From the NCBI GenBank assembly GCA_023212645.1, contig JALBYC010000013.1:62001-126000 (forward strand): a stretch of 64,000 nucleotides of DNA. Reading direction: 5' to 3'. Under the pieces are notes generated by a model. The model was given only the letters and a program-made list of their open reading frames with translations, was not told the origin of the DNA and ran no database searches. Positions 38,160 through 51,100 of the stretch are shown here, in pieces. The DNA is from Farysia itapuensis (Eukaryota; Basidiomycota; Ustilaginomycetes; Ustilaginales; Ustilaginaceae). Positions within the stretch are counted from its first letter, which is position 1. Each line of letters starts with the position of its first letter. A program made the position numbers and the translations under genes.

Positions 38160-41100
38160 ATGGCCAGCAGCATCGTCGCTGCAAGCGGCAGAGCTCTGGG
38201 TAGTCGACACAACTCGTACAACAATCTCGTCTCCTCTGACACCAACGGCTGTATAAGCGATTGGATCAACAGCTCCAACGACAATACTCCAAAAGCACCA
38301 CACCTGCGCAAATCGAGCAACAGTTTCTCGCACTATGCCACGAACACCGGCAGCCACGTAGTAGACGCTCTCGACTCAATCAGCCGTAGAGACAGCTACA
38401 CCAGTCTGTCAGATGGGTTCGACATGATCTCACCAGCCCCACCTTTGTCGTGGTCAAGCACCATCGAAAGCAAGTTCAGCAAGATTGGAGGAAGTGCAGA
38501 TCACCTGTCCGGTCTCGCCGATGTTTCTGCCGGTAAGTCCCGCCGGGCACTCGTGTTCTTACCGTGTGCCGTATACTGATATGTCTTTCTGGTTCCGCAG
38601 GTACAAAAGGGACAATGTTTATCGACTCGCTTCACGTGGATGACTTTTTCCACGACGGTAGTTCCGGAGCCAGCAGCCCTAACGTTGGCATGACTATCAA
38701 CCTGCCAGGCTGGAACAATGATCCTACAGATTTGTTTGGAGGGATTTTGACAGACTCAGACGTAGATTCTCCCGAAGGTATTTGGTACGGAAGCGTTCAG
38801 CAGCCTACCAAAGTGACGAGAAGAGGTCTGATGCAAACCATGCCTGGCTTCATGCTCAATGTAGACGAGTCCAATTCACCGGGAGCGAGCACCCACTATC
38901 ATCCACTTTTGGCTTTGTCAGAAGACCATTCTGCATTCTCCTCGGCTTCCTCACCCAGCGGTACTGAGGGTGGCCTGCTTCTTGCACCGCTCCCTCGCAC
39001 CCTAAGATCGTCCATCAGCGCACCACACTTGCAGCGCGACGATCCTTTCAGCGAGGCGGCTGTCTCGCAAGAAATGATTAGCGGCTTCCTAGGCGATTCT
39101 GGCTACACAAGAGATCGTACGACGGACGCAGCTAGTCCGGCCAGCTCGGCCTCAGGCAAGGATGTCTTTTCCGCAATGACCCATCTCGCAGACCCGGCGG
39201 ATAGCCCAAGTGCATCTTCCGCGCTTTTCCAGAGACGATCAGTACAGCGCGATGGCAATCTCTCCGCTCCATCTCCAGTCAATGTTTCGTCTGCCTCAGA
39301 CGAGCACACTGCGGGAGAAAGTAGCTCGGGTGGCGTGGAAACCGCAAACACCGTCCCATTAGACCGTGGAGCAGGTTCAAACTCTAGTATCGAGTCCGAA
39401 AAACGGACCGAGGCACATCGCCTGCGTCTTTTGCAGCTACAACAGATGCAAGTTTCTCAAAAGATTGCAATGATGAACAAAGACAAGGACCTGAACACTT
39501 TGTCCAAGCAGCTTTCTTCGAATTCAGACGCAAGCGAAAGGGTAGCCAAGGCAGCACAAGCAGCGCGAATGTATGGCTTGGAAGCCAATCCGGCACGGAA
39601 TGTAGCTATTGGACCAAATGGTCTAGTGACACCCATTACACCGCAGCACCCGCTACCTCCTGTCAGCCCTTCTCAGCACCATTCGACGATGATGGGCAAC
39701 AACTACGTGCTTTCCCCGCCGCCAACTGGCTTTGGAGCGCCAGACCTGACATTTTCTCCTGGATCTTCACCCTTTCCACCCTTGTCGCAACAAATCCATG
39801 GTCTGAGTCTTCCTCACCGACCCCAACAGGTTTTCACGCCGCAATTTTTGCACCAGAACGAGGCTACAGATATGTTTGTTCCAGGGCCTAATAACAGCGA
39901 TCTGTTGATCGCGTCCAGAGCTTTGCAGCAGGGAGCAGGCGGCATGTCGGGTTACACATCCATCTACCCACCTCCGCGTCATCACAGCATCAGCAACGGA
40001 CATGCTGATCGCGGAACGGTTGGTCTTACTCTGACGACCAGCAACGATAGCACCATAATGCCAAGAAGAGCAAGTCACGCTGCCCTCTTGCGCCCAGCCG
40101 AATCGTCTCCCTCCCTCGCTACAGTGATTGCAGCAAATCCGATGCAGCTTCAGAACCCATTCTCGCAGCTGCAACAAGATCAGAGATCGGGATTGACGAG
40201 TCAGCCTGGTCCTTCGCACACTCTTGAGCCGTCCAGACTCTTGATGGGCAACTCAGAGGGTGGCTTGTCAGGTCAAGGTACCGTCGATCCTTCGAATTTT
40301 TTGGGACTGTCTGTTGGACCTCAGTCCGCAGCTAGCATTCCGCGTTCAGCACCGCCCGGTGCTTCCAAGGATACGCTATCTCAGATGCAACAGGAGCGAA
40401 TGCAGCAGCTGCAACAGCAGCAACTCAACTTCCTCAAGTATCAGTATAACGCGAAGCAGTCCGCACAGCCCGGAGGTCATACTTCACCACTGACGCCACC
40501 ACGGTCGCCAATGAAAACGAAGTCCACACCCCATTTGAAGTCGCCGCTAGCAAGCAACATCGGCTTGACTTCTCCTGGCAAGCCGGCTAGACCGACACTG
40601 CGCAAGATTGCTTCTAACCGAAGGATCAACAATCCTGGCTCCGCTATGCCAAGTTCTGGAAGCCAACCAAGCTCGGCTGGCTCCAGCGGGAGCAGTAACA
40701 GTGCTACTAGCCTTGCGTCATCGAGCTCTTTATCGTCGGCTAACCCTTCGTCACCGTTGATGCAGACCGGCTTCGCTTCTCCAATGGCAGGCTCACCTCA
40801 GATCAATAAAGGTTTCACGATGGAACTTTTGACGTCGGCATCGCCCAACCGTGCTCGGACATTCTCTGACTTAAACGTTGTTGCGTCCTCCTCACTCCGA
40901 GCGCCTAAATCCTCTGGCATTCGATCAAGCAAGTCGTCATCCTCTTTGTCCCCTCCATCTGCCAAATCCTCGATGGGAATGGACGCTGCATTGGATCGCG
41001 CCACCGGTGGATTTGCCCGACTGTCCTTTGTCAACTACGGCATGGATGATGCCGATGAGATCTGCTCAGCTGTGGCGCCATCAGGAAGTTACAAGGTGCC

Positions 41101-41452
41101 ATTACGCGGGTATGAAGGCGGTAGTGGCAGTTCGGGAGAAGAAGACAATTTTGAAGGTCACGCGACTATGCGCGCCAGAAATCCTGGTGGTATGGTCAAC
41201 AGCGACGACGAGGACATACCCAAGTCTCTTGGACTCGAGCCGCCAAGCAGTCCCACCAAGAAAATTCGTAGGAATCCCAGCAAGCCCAGCCTTGGCACTG
41301 GTAGCGCCTCACCACTGCGAAGCAAGCGCAGCATGGCTAACGTCGGTGGGGCGAGCAGATCGTCTGCGGAAGTATCCCGCTCGCCTCGCAAGACCAAGTC
41401 ATCCATGCTTCTCCTCAGCCCCCTCAGTAGCGGTGGTGGCAGCTCTACCTAA
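38160..41452 (+). CDS. Large Ser/Gln-rich, probably phospho-regulated protein, function unknown
   Basis: Two exons, 38160-38532 and 38601-41452, giving 1,074 residues; the 68-nt intron runs GTAAGT to GCAG and splits a Gly codon. I do not recognise a domain. The most structured-looking part is early in exon 2: GTMFIDSLHVDDFFHD and MTINLPGWNNDPTDLFGGIL. The rest is Ser, Pro, Gln and Gly-rich, with a helix HRLRLLQLQQMQVSQKIAMM, a polyGln-like coiled stretch (MQQERMQQLQQQQLNFLKYQ), and many SP/TP sites. Three strong PKA consensus sites occur: RRDS, RRSV and RRAS. It may be a signalling target or transcriptional co-regulator; the U. maydis PKA target Hgl1 came to mind, but I cannot verify it. Confidence 0.8.
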
Positions 41453-41630
41453 GTTTAAAAGATCGATTCAGTTTCATACCTCCAACTCACCAGCTGTCGT
41501 CAGACCTGGAGCCCTCATTCGTTCTCTATAATTGTTCATCCGCTAGATACCATGTAATTTCTCATACTGTTTCTTTTCATCATGTACCCAATCATGGGCT
41601 GTCGCAGATCGGGATAATCGTGGAAGGATT

Positions 41631-42719
41631 CTAAGCAACTTTGACGACCATCTTGCCGACGTTTTTGCCTGCGAAAAGATCGTTGAGGGCCTTCGGGCAC
41701 TGTTCAAGCGACTTGCCGCTTTGGAGCGCAGAAGAACTCTGATCGTCGCCAACGACGTGGAATTTGCGAGCGAGCTTGCCCTCCTTCAGCCACTTTGCAA
41801 TGTCCTCCTCGGCTTCAGCATAGCGGCTCGCGTAATCGAAAACGATGAAGCCTTCCAGTTTTGCACGCATTGCAATCATAGCTTGGTAGTTCTTCAATCC
41901 GCTCGGCTGGGGGTTATTGTAGTCAGAGATCGCGCCACAGAATGCGATCCTTGCGTGGGGTTTGAGACACAGCAGCGACATATCGAGGAGTTCGCCTCCA
42001 ACGTTTTCGAAAACGGCATCGATGTAGCCATACTTCTTTTGCGTCATTTCTCGGTAGGCTTTCTTGAAGTCAGGAGCCTTGTAATTGAGTGCCTCATCTG
42101 CGCCGAGCGAATTTTTGAGCCATTCGCACTTGTCATCTGAGCCGGCCACAGCGATGACTTTGCATCCCTTGAGCTTGGCCAGTTGAACAGCAACGCTACC
42201 GACAGATCCTGCTGCACCCGTCACAACAACGACGTCGCCTGCTTTGATCTTAGCGACGTCAAAGATGCCCCAGTACGCCGTTTGTCCGGACATACCGAGT
42301 GGGCCTAGAAAGTCAAGCACTGATCCTCCCTCCCGAATCGTTCGCTTTTCGCACTGCTTTCCGGGTACGCGGGCGTACTGCTGCCAATTAAAGGTGCCAC
42401 TGACTGAATCGCCTTTTTGAAGCGAAGGATTCTTTGAGGCGACAATAGTGCCAACGCCTCCAGCACGCATCACTTCACCAATCTGCACAGGCGGAATGTA
42501 CGAACGTGCATCCCGTAGCCAGCCGCGCATGGCTGGGTCGAGGGAAACATACTCGACACGCACCAACACTTCTCCCTCTTTGAGTTTGGCCTCCGAGGGT
42601 ACAGGCACTACGCGTTTCTCATACGTAGAGTCGGACTGACCGAGGGTGTCGATGATGGCGGCAGTTGGCCGCTGACGAAGCACGATCTGCGTCTGCTGTG
42701 ACGGGATTTGGAAGGACAT
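41631..42719 (-). CDS. NADP-dependent medium-chain reductase (alkenal/prostaglandin reductase type)
   Basis: Zinc-independent member of the MDR family, reducing activated C=C bonds or oxidising alcohols with NADPH. 362 residues; the start at 42719 (MSFQIPSQQTQIVL) is preferred over non-ATG upstream codons. The cofactor-binding motif is VVVTGAAGSVGSVAVQLAKL (AxxGxxG). Family hallmarks are VEYVSLDPAMRGWL near residue 60, the substrate-loop GTFNWQQYARV, and GMSGQTAYWGIFDVAKI ahead of the Rossmann fold. DAVFENVGGELLDMSLLCLKPHARIAFCGAIS follows. No zinc-ligand cysteines are arranged as in alcohol dehydrogenases. In fungi such enzymes are often listed as YML131W-like oxidoreductases. The physiological substrate is unknown. 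Confidence 0.9.
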   Translation of the reverse strand: MSFQIPSQQTQIVLRQRPTAAIIDTLGQSDSTYEKRVVPVPSEAKLKEGEVLVRVEYVSLDPAMRGWLRDARSYIPPVQIGEVMRAGGVGTIVASKNPSLQKGDSVSGTFNWQQYARVPGKQCEKRTIREGGSVLDFLGPLGMSGQTAYWGIFDVAKIKAGDVVVVTGAAGSVGSVAVQLAKLKGCKVIAVAGSDDKCEWLKNSLGADEALNYKAPDFKKAYREMTQKKYGYIDAVFENVGGELLDMSLLCLKPHARIAFCGAISDYNNPQPSGLKNYQAMIAMRAKLEGFIVFDYASRYAEAEEDIAKWLKEGKLARKFHVVGDDQSSSALQSGKSLEQCPKALNDLFAGKNVGKMVVKVA

Positions 42720-42986
42720 GGCAGTGTACAGACGGCAAAATACGTACGCCAGTTGCTCGTAACTTATATATATGCTTCGAGGAAGAGTCGGCTTCGGCAC
42801 AACTTCCGGCTATTGTTGCCGCCCAAGTTTTAAACGTTTTGTACGTTTTAAAACTATTTTGTGGTCTGTTAGGCCAGTTGTCGTACAGGTTTCGGAATTC
42901 GGATCCGAGTCCATTCGTTGCGATCTGAGAATGCTTCACCCATTGCAACCTCAGACACCACCTCATCACCACAACGGCAAGACAAG

Positions 42987-43443
42987 ATGGCGTCACTCTT
43001 CTCGCCTTTTAGAAATACGTACCGATACCTCGTGAGTAATTGCTTGCGTATGGCCCAGATGCCGACGTTCTTACTGACCGAAGGCTTCCCTATGCGTAGC
43101 AACATGCCGCACACGCAAACCCAGTCATCTTCTACGCACTGGTGGTTGGCGCCATAGGTAAGTTCGAGGCCATCTCTAGCTGCCACGAAGCAGCGAATCT
43201 CACTTGCATAAATTATTCTTGCGACAGGTCCCGTGGCAGTCGTTACGGTACCACCGATCCGTAAAGCGTACGGCTGGAAGCCTCACGAGAAGATCCCAAC
43301 ATCCTATCCACGTAAGTCTTTATTCCCAACTCCCCACCTAGCTCGATGGATCTCTTATTGAAGCTTTAGCACCATTCGCAGTTCCAAACCGAGCGCGATC
43401 AGAAGTGTCAGGCTACGATGACGACGCGGACGACACAAAATAG
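42987..43443 (+). CDS. nuo9.5: NADH:ubiquinone oxidoreductase 9.5 kDa subunit (complex I)
   Basis: Small membrane-arm accessory subunit of complex I, the fungal counterpart of NDUFA3. Four exons: 42987-43031, 43100-43157, 43228-43311 and 43370-43443, giving 86 residues. Introns are 58-70 nt, with donors GTGAGT or GTAAGT and AG acceptors; phases 0, 1 and 2 all fit. The joined protein reads MASLFSPFRNTYRYLQHAAH, then NPVIFYALVVGAIGPVAVVTVPPIRKAYG (the single membrane segment), then EKIPTSYPPPFAVPNRARSE and an acidic end. It lines up with Neurospora NUO9.5 (PAIFWSIVLGCMGPAMVVVVPPIR). No single-exon frame shows this gene. It is divergent from the reductase gene. Confidence 0.9.
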
Positions 43444-43527
43444 TGTTGGTCGGTTGTATATATCACATCTACAATGCCAGGCTATATGGTGTAAAGAATC
43501 GCGCAAGAAGACGGCGGCAGCTTAGTT

Positions 43528-44721
43528 TCACGAAGCAGTTCGAACTAGGCGCTTGTCCCAAGGGCCTAAATCGCTATTTGAGCATCCATTGTGCCCCGAG
43601 CAGGTGCAATCTCCCCCTAGCGACTTTGGCCAGTCTTCTTTGGGCACGTACTTGAGAATCGTTGGAAGGTAATCTGCACCAGCGATGTCGATCTTCTCGG
43701 CTGTAGCGACCGGCAGCCAGCCCTTGATCCAACTCCAGATGGTGCTGAACATGTACGGGGCATTGATGATCTGAACTCTGCCTGAAAGTTCGGGGAAGTT
43801 GTTGTCAAGGATGTTGAGCAGCTGTTGCAATTGGCCCTTCATAGTCCAAAATGTAGAGAGACCAAGTCCGGCGAGGTTGACGACCATGAAGTTGTCGTCC
43901 ACCCAGCGACCCGATGATACCGTGCAGGCCTCGTAGCGATGTCGGACAGCCAACTCGAGGGTTACGGCGAAATTGAGAATGACGCGCTCGGGCGTGGTGC
44001 GCTTGAAGACATTCGTTACGTCCATGTTGCCCAAATCTTGAACGAAGATCGGCCTGCCCAGATTGTCAACCTTGTGGAAGTACATGCACCAACCGAATGC
44101 AGCCACATCTTGGCGTTCGTCAAAGTGAAAATCTCGTACAAGCTTGTCGAGTCCGATTTCTTTCTTCCACGCCTCGGCCTTGAGGTACATGGTGCGGGCG
44201 GCTTGAACGTTGAAGTTGCGTGCGCGGAGGAAGCGCAACAGCTGTGTTTCTTGGTACGATGGCGGCTCAGCTTCAGCGTAAGCATCGTTGTGAATCGCAC
44301 CGTCTTGGCGCAATACACTTGTGAGGTCGTGCAAAGCCTTGGTCTGCGTCGGCGTCAGGTTGCCAGGATGGCCTGGAAGCGGCTTGGCTTTAGGACTCTT
44401 TAGAACCCGTTGTAATGGCGAATCTTGCATGAGATCGTGTGCGCTTTGTGATTTTGCCACTGATGAATCTCGTTGAGCCTCGCGGCTGTTCCTGCGTGAT
44501 CCTGGCAGTGAAGCGCCGTGGGACTGTGTAGGGGTCTGACTGGTTCCCTCGACTGCCGAGTCTTTGGAGTCTTGAGACTGGGATCCGAATGTCTGTTTGA
44601 GCGGCGACTCGACGTGCTCTGAGCCTTTCTGTAATCCGGACCCAACCCCGAGCTGGTGAGTCGGCGTCTTGGGCTCACAAGACCCTGAGGACGCAGACGA
44701 CGACTCCATCGACTCGGCCAT
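43528..44721 (-). CDS. Sec14-like CRAL-TRIO lipid-transfer protein
   Basis: 397 residues, intronless. The N-terminal 110 residues are Ser/Gln/Lys-rich and likely disordered, an extension not found in yeast Sec14. The CRAL-TRIO N-domain begins LTPTQTKALHDLTSVLRQ and continues QLLRFLRARNFNVQAARTMY. The lipid-binding lobe has RPIFVQDLGNMDVTNVF, LAGLGLSTFWTMKGQLQQLL, NNFPELSGRVQIINAPYMFS, and ends near LPKSLGG-type DWPKSLGGDCTC. This class moves phosphatidylinositol or phosphatidylcholine between membranes and primes PI-kinase signalling. Cargo cannot be told from sequence. The C-terminus has a short Cys cluster (CTCSGHNGC) that could be modified. Confidence 0.9.
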   Translation of the reverse strand: MAESMESSSASSGSCEPKTPTHQLGVGSGLQKGSEHVESPLKQTFGSQSQDSKDSAVEGTSQTPTQSHGASLPGSRRNSREAQRDSSVAKSQSAHDLMQDSPLQRVLKSPKAKPLPGHPGNLTPTQTKALHDLTSVLRQDGAIHNDAYAEAEPPSYQETQLLRFLRARNFNVQAARTMYLKAEAWKKEIGLDKLVRDFHFDERQDVAAFGWCMYFHKVDNLGRPIFVQDLGNMDVTNVFKRTTPERVILNFAVTLELAVRHRYEACTVSSGRWVDDNFMVVNLAGLGLSTFWTMKGQLQQLLNILDNNFPELSGRVQIINAPYMFSTIWSWIKGWLPVATAEKIDIAGADYLPTILKYVPKEDWPKSLGGDCTCSGHNGCSNSDLGPWDKRLVRTAS

Positions 44722-45149
44722 GCTCTCGTTGTAAATCTACCTGCCTTGAACGTGACAACAACGGACAACGATGGAAAAGAAAGGAAGATCCCGGTCATTC
44801 TCGGCAAGCCGAATATCTCGACCACCTCCACCCGCATCACTCACACATGCATCGCTCGCACGACCGCGGGAATCAAATTCCGAAACTGCTAATATGAACG
44901 TAAGCGTATCTCTGACAGGTTTGTTGACAGCCACCTTCTCCGTCGCCTGTTCACAGGGACAGATAGGCCATCAACGAATGTTCACAGCAGACCCTGTCGT
45001 GAAAGTCTTCCGCTCCTTTGTTCTTCGCGTCCGCTAGTGTTAAGAGCCAGGTTAGGATATCAGGAACGAACATCAAAGTTGATTAAGGTAATATGTACAC
45101 GAAGAGAACATCTAAAAGCGAGATACAATGAGAGACTGTCGGAATTTTT
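44722..45149. other. Intergenic: promoter of the Sec14-like gene and URA2 3' flank
   Basis: Both neighbours are minus-strand. I see no additional gene or clear motif in about 430 bp. Confidence 0.4.
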
Positions 45150-48100
45150 CTAGGTTCGAGAGTGAAGGACCATTGCAAGGAGAGCCATTCGGAGGTAGAG
45201 ACCGTACTTGACCTGGCGCCACCAGGCAGCCCGGGGGTCGTACTCGAGGTCGTCTGCCAGTTCGTTGTTCTTGGGCAGCGGGTGCAGGACAATGGTGGTG
45301 GACTTGCATTTGGACAAAATGGCGTTGTCGACAACGTACGTGTCCTTCACCGCTTCGTACTCGTTCAGGTCGGCGAAGCGCTCCTTTTGCACGCGGGTCA
45401 CGTAAAGCACATCGGTGCGTGCCAGGATGTCGTCTGACAGCTCGGTCGACTCGTACTGCTTGATACCACGACGAGCGACGACCTGCTTGACATCGTCTGG
45501 CATCTTGAGCGAAGCAGGGCTGACGTAGTTGACCGTCACGCCGTATAGACACAGAAGCTGCACAAGACTGTGCACTGTTCGACCATGCTTGAGATCTCCA
45601 ACCATGGTAATGGTAAGGCCTGCGACCGTACCCATCTCTTCTCGGATTGCAAACGTGTCGAGTAAGGCTTGTGTGGGGTGCTCGATCGACGACTCGCCAC
45701 CCGAGATAACGGGGACAGGCGAATGCTTGGCTGCGAGATGAACACTACCGGCAACAGGATGTCGCATGACGACAGCATCGGCATAGCAGGCCAAGGTTCG
45801 GATGGTGTCCGGGATGCTTTCGCCCTTCTGCACCGAAGATTTCTCGGGTTGGATCTTGACAACCTGACCGCCAAGTCGCAGCATTGCAGCCTCGAACGAG
45901 CACGAGGTTCGGGTCGACTCCTCGTAGAATACCGTTGCAAGAACTCGGCCACGCAGCAGATCCACGAAGCCTTGTCGTTCCACCATGGTGCGCATTTCGG
46001 TGGCCACCGAGAAAAGCGAATGCAGATCGTCACGCGTGAAGTTCTTCACACTGAGAATGTGTCGGCGCGCGAACGATGGATGGTACAGAACCGACCGGAT
46101 GGAGGTAGTTGTAGGAGCAAGAGCAGCTTCAGTAGCAAAGGCAGCCATCAGACTGCCGCTTCCAGGTGTTGACGGCTCGGTCGAGCCCAAAACGGGCGAT
46201 CGCATCGCCAGTGCAGTAGGCGAGGTGGGAGTATCGAGAGCAGATCCTGTCGCGATAGCAGTCGGAGCTGAGAACGATACCCGCCGCGTGTTGTTCTTGC
46301 TCGGCTTGACGATAGCGCCAATGTTGCTGACATTGCTGCCCAGAGAGGCGTTTGACAGAACTTCACCATCGACGAACACGGTTCTGCTCTTGAACGTCAC
46401 TCGGTTGATTGAGCCAACGGTGGAGCGCGACTCGAGAGGCGACCAGTAGTCGCGTCGGAGGAAAGCCGTCGGTCGGTCAATCTCAACCTCGACCATGGTG
46501 TCAGCTTGAGGTCGAATGCCAAAGATCTCTGCAGGCTTGGTGTGCATTCGCAGTAGAATGTCGTCCAGCGTAAGACGTCCCTCGCTAACTGCATCGAGCA
46601 GAAGCAAGAGTGCCTCTTCAACACCCGACTTGGGGGAGGCAATTTTGCCAATCTCTTTGGCGAGCTGATAAGGAGTGCTACCGATTGAGAACATGTCGAT
46701 ATCCTCAAGGTTGTCCCACAAGGCGGTCTGATCGTCAGCCGAAGGGAGGCAGGTAGCCTGAGGGTACATCTCGGTCGAGAAGAAGAGCGCGTAGACTGCA
46801 ACATCACAAGTGACTCGTAGACCCTTGGCCTTACCCAGAGCAATGAGCTGAATGTCATCCCGGGACAAGACGTTGGTAACATGAATCGATCGGTTGTGCA
46901 AGCTTGCAAGCAAAAGCACGGAAGCCAGATCAGTGTTGCGCGCGTCTGTGACGATAGGGCGATCCGCGGGCCAAGAAGCAAAGTGCGAAGCGATTGTGGC
47001 CGCCTTGCTGACGTTTGTGCCGAGTCCGTTGAACGAGATCAACAGCGACCGGGCGCTATCGGAAAGCTCGTCGACTGCTTCAGCGTTGTTGGCCGTCGCC
47101 GAGATGCCGAGCGATACATCACAGTGAGCTGCTTGAGCGATCTTGGCTTCTGCTACAGCTAAGCTCTCAGCACCAGTGATGCTAGTCGACAAACCAGCTG
47201 GAATCACCTGAACCGTGGTAAATCCTCCTGCGATTGAAGCCTTGGTGAGCTCGGCAAGCTCCTCTCCGCTAACGTTTCCATCAGCAATGCTTGGCACAAA
47301 TGCGTGCACATTGATAAGTCCCGGGAAGGTGTAGGCGGTGTGACTCGTCTTAAAATCGACTGGAGAGATGTCAAACGTCGATCCTGCTTTGCGGTGTCGT
47401 GCAAGCGCCTCGACAAACAGCTTGGCGTTCTTAACGTTGGTGATCAACGGAATGGATCGGTCAATCGCCAAACGACGAGCGCGGTAGCCCATAGAGGTGA
47501 ATGAAAGCGGTCGTCGGTACTTGTTCTTGCTTGGCAGCGAGATAAAGAGCGACGAGAGTCCCTGAGTCAAATGAGTCAGCAACGAGTAAGAAGCCTTGGC
47601 TGTGTCCTCAAACTTCGACTCGTCATCTTCTGGCAACGCCTCGAGGTGAATGACGGGAATGCCCTGCTCTGAGTAGAAGTCAGCCGAGCCAGACGAACCG
47701 TAAAGAGTAAAGCCGAGCTGGTGCAAGGTTCGGACCGCGGGCAGAAGCTCAACCTTCTCGCTGTACGATCCGATGGAGAGCAGAACGTTCTTGGTAGGTA
47801 GACGAATACCAGAGGCAATCATGGCCTTGAGATAAGCTTCATACTTGTTTCGACCGAAGCAGGCAACCTCACCGGTAGAGGCCATCTCGACACCAAGGAT
47901 GGGGTCAGCTCCGGCCAGTCGGCTGAAACTGAATTGCGGCACCTTGACTCCGACATAATCGCGAGGCAGATCCATCTTAGGGTAAGCATCGACGGGCAGG
48001 CCAAGCATGATGTCTGTAGCCATTTGAATAGCATCGACACCAGTCACTTTGCTGACGAATGGGAACGAACGGGCTGCCCGAACGTTGCACTCAATCACCT

Positions 48101-51100
48101 TGATCTCGTTGTTCTTGGCGATGAATTGAATGTTGAACGGACCTGTGACATGCAGAGCCGCAGCGATTTTGGACGTAGCCACTTCGATGCGTCGCACGGT
48201 CTCAGGGTCAAGATCTTGAGGTGGCAGAATTAGTGTGGCGTCACCAGAATGAACACCGGCGTTTTCGACATGCTCCGAGATGTAGTGCTGCATCATTTTG
48301 CCATCCCGGGCGACAGCATCCATCTCGATCTCCTTTGCGCCTTCCAAATATTTGGTGATGACGACTGGGTGCTCGCGGTTGATAGCTGCTGCCTGAGACA
48401 GGTAGCTGTTGAGATCTTCTGCTGAGTACACTACATTCATGGCAGCACCACTGAGGACGTATGACGGTCGTACCAGCACTGGGTACCCGAAGCGGGCACA
48501 CACGATCTGAGCCTCTTCGAAGCTGGTAAGCTCTTTCCAGAGCGGCTGGTCGACTCCGATCTTGTCCAACATGCGTGAGAACTTGTATCGGTTCTCGGCC
48601 ATGTCGATCATCTCTGGCGAGGTTCCCAGGATCTTTACGTTCTGGCGGTGGAGCGGAAGTGCGATGTTGTTAGGCGTTTGACCGCCCATCGAGATGATGA
48701 CACCGGAGGACTGCTCCGTGTCGTAGATGTCCAGCACAGTCTCTAGTGAGATGTTCTCGAAATAGAGGCGGTCAGCCTCGTCGTAATCGGTCGACACGGT
48801 CTCGGGATTGTAGTTGATCATGACCGTCTTGAACCCTCGCTCTCGCAAGGTTCTGATAGCGCGCACGGCACACCAATCGAACTCGACAGACGAGCCGATT
48901 CGGTAAACACCGGATCCTAGGACCACGACACCCTTATCGGTGAAAGAGACATCGTGCTCGACAGCATTGTATGTGGTGTAAAGGTAGTTGGTATAGGCTG
49001 GGAATTCGGCGGCAACGGTATCGATCTGCTTGACGAACGGCATGATGGCGTGCTCTTGACGCATCTTTCGCACAGCAAGCTCGGTTGAGTGCAGGCACCT
49101 TGCGATCTGTTTGTCAGAAAAACCAAGCTGCTTGGCCTGTCGAAGCATTGAAGGCGGGAAGCTGGCAGCATTGTGGCTCGAGAACACCTTGTGGGCGTTC
49201 ATAATGGACATGAGCTTGCTCAGGAACCATCGGTCGATATTGCTCATCTTGTGAATCTGGTCCACGGTGTAGCCCTTCGCCATAGCGTTGGCAATTGCAA
49301 ACATGCGCTTCTCGGTCGGGTTGATAAGCTCTTCTTCGATATCGCGGTCTTCAACAACGTCGTTTTGGCTGAAGCCGTCATACTGGAAGTCCATCGATCG
49401 GATCGCCTTCTGAATGGCTTCTTCGAAGGTTCTGCCAATGCTCATGACTTCACCAACACTCTTCATCGAAGAGCCAAGCTTACTGCTGACACGCACGAAC
49501 TTGCGCAGGTCCCATCGCGGGTACTTGACGACGACATAGTCGAGCGATGGCTCGAAACAAGCACTAGTCTCGCGAGTAACGCTGTTCCGGATTTCGTTGA
49601 GGGGAATGTTGAGTCCGAGCTTAGCAGCGATGAAGGCCAGAGGGTAGCCGGTAGCCTTAGAAGCAAGCGCAGACGATCGAGACAGACGTGCGTTCACCTC
49701 GATGATGCAGTACTCGCGTGAGTGTGGGTTTAGTGCGTACTGAATGTTGCACTCTCCGACGACACCGAGATGTCGAATGACATTGACGGCTGTAGTTCGC
49801 AGCATGTTGTAGTCATCATCGCTCAGCGTCTGTGATGGAGCAACGACAATCGAGTCACCGGTATGAATTCCGAGAGGATCGAAGTTCTCCATGTTGCAGA
49901 CAGTGATGCAGTTGTTACGGCAATCTCGGACCACCTCGTATTCGACTTCCTTCCAACCTTTCATGGACTTTTCGACAAGTACCTGAGGTGAATTGGCAAA
50001 GGCGGCAGAGCAAAGCTTTCGCAGTTCGTCCTCGTTGTTCGCGAAACCGGAGCCGAGTCCACCCAGGGCGAACGCTGCTCGAACAATAACAGGGAATCCA
50101 ATGGTTTTGGAAGCAGCGAGGGCTTCGTCCCAGTTGTTTGCAGCTGCCGAAGGAGCGCACTTCTCGCCGATCTCTTCCATAGCGCGGGCAAAGAGATCGC
50201 GGTCCTCGGTCGTGATGATCGTCTCGATTGGTGTACCGAGGATCTTGACGCCCATGGGGGCAAGCTTGTCCTTGATCTGGATACCGACGTTGAGAGCTGT
50301 CTGGCCACCGAAAGTGCAGTAGATACCGTCAGGTCGCTCGTGCTCGATAACTTTGAGGACGAACTCAGGTGTCACGGGCAGGAAGTAGACTTTGTCGGCG
50401 AGACCGGACGACGTCTGGATGGTAGCAATGTTGGGGTTGATGAGCACGGTGTAGATGCCTTCTTCCTTGAGTGCCTTGATTGCTTGCGAGCCCGAGTAGT
50501 CGAACTCGCCAGCTTGACCAATACTGAGACCTCCGGAGCCGAGCACGAGAACCTTTCGGACATGCACTCGAGGGTGGGCCGCGGCATTTTCGGCATGAAT
50601 ACCACCGGTGAATCCGACAGGCGGGAGGATTGTGGCGGGAGACGCACCAGGGGCAGCCTTGACGGTAGCACAATCAACGACGCTTCGGATAAACACGTCA
50701 AAGAGGAATTCAGTGTCTCGCGGGCCGGGAGTACTTTCGGGGTGGAACTGCACACTGAAGAAGGGGCCTTCAGTCGAGTAGATACCTTCGTTCGTGCCGT
50801 CGTTCGCATTGGCAAACAACTCTTTCCAGCCAGCTGGCAATGTAGCAGCATTGACGGCAAAACCGTGGTTTTGGGAGGTGATGTAGCATCGACCACTGAT
50901 TTGGTCTGTGCAGGGAATGTTGTGGCCACGATTGCCGAACTTGAGCTTTTCTGTCTGGGCACCGGATGCAAGAGCAAGAAGCTGATGTCCGAGACAGATA
51001 CCAAAGATCGGGATTGCTGCTGCACCTCGCAGCTTCAGCAACTGCGCAATACGGGCGATTGTGGGGCCGCACGAGACCGGGTCGCCTGGACCGTTGGAGA

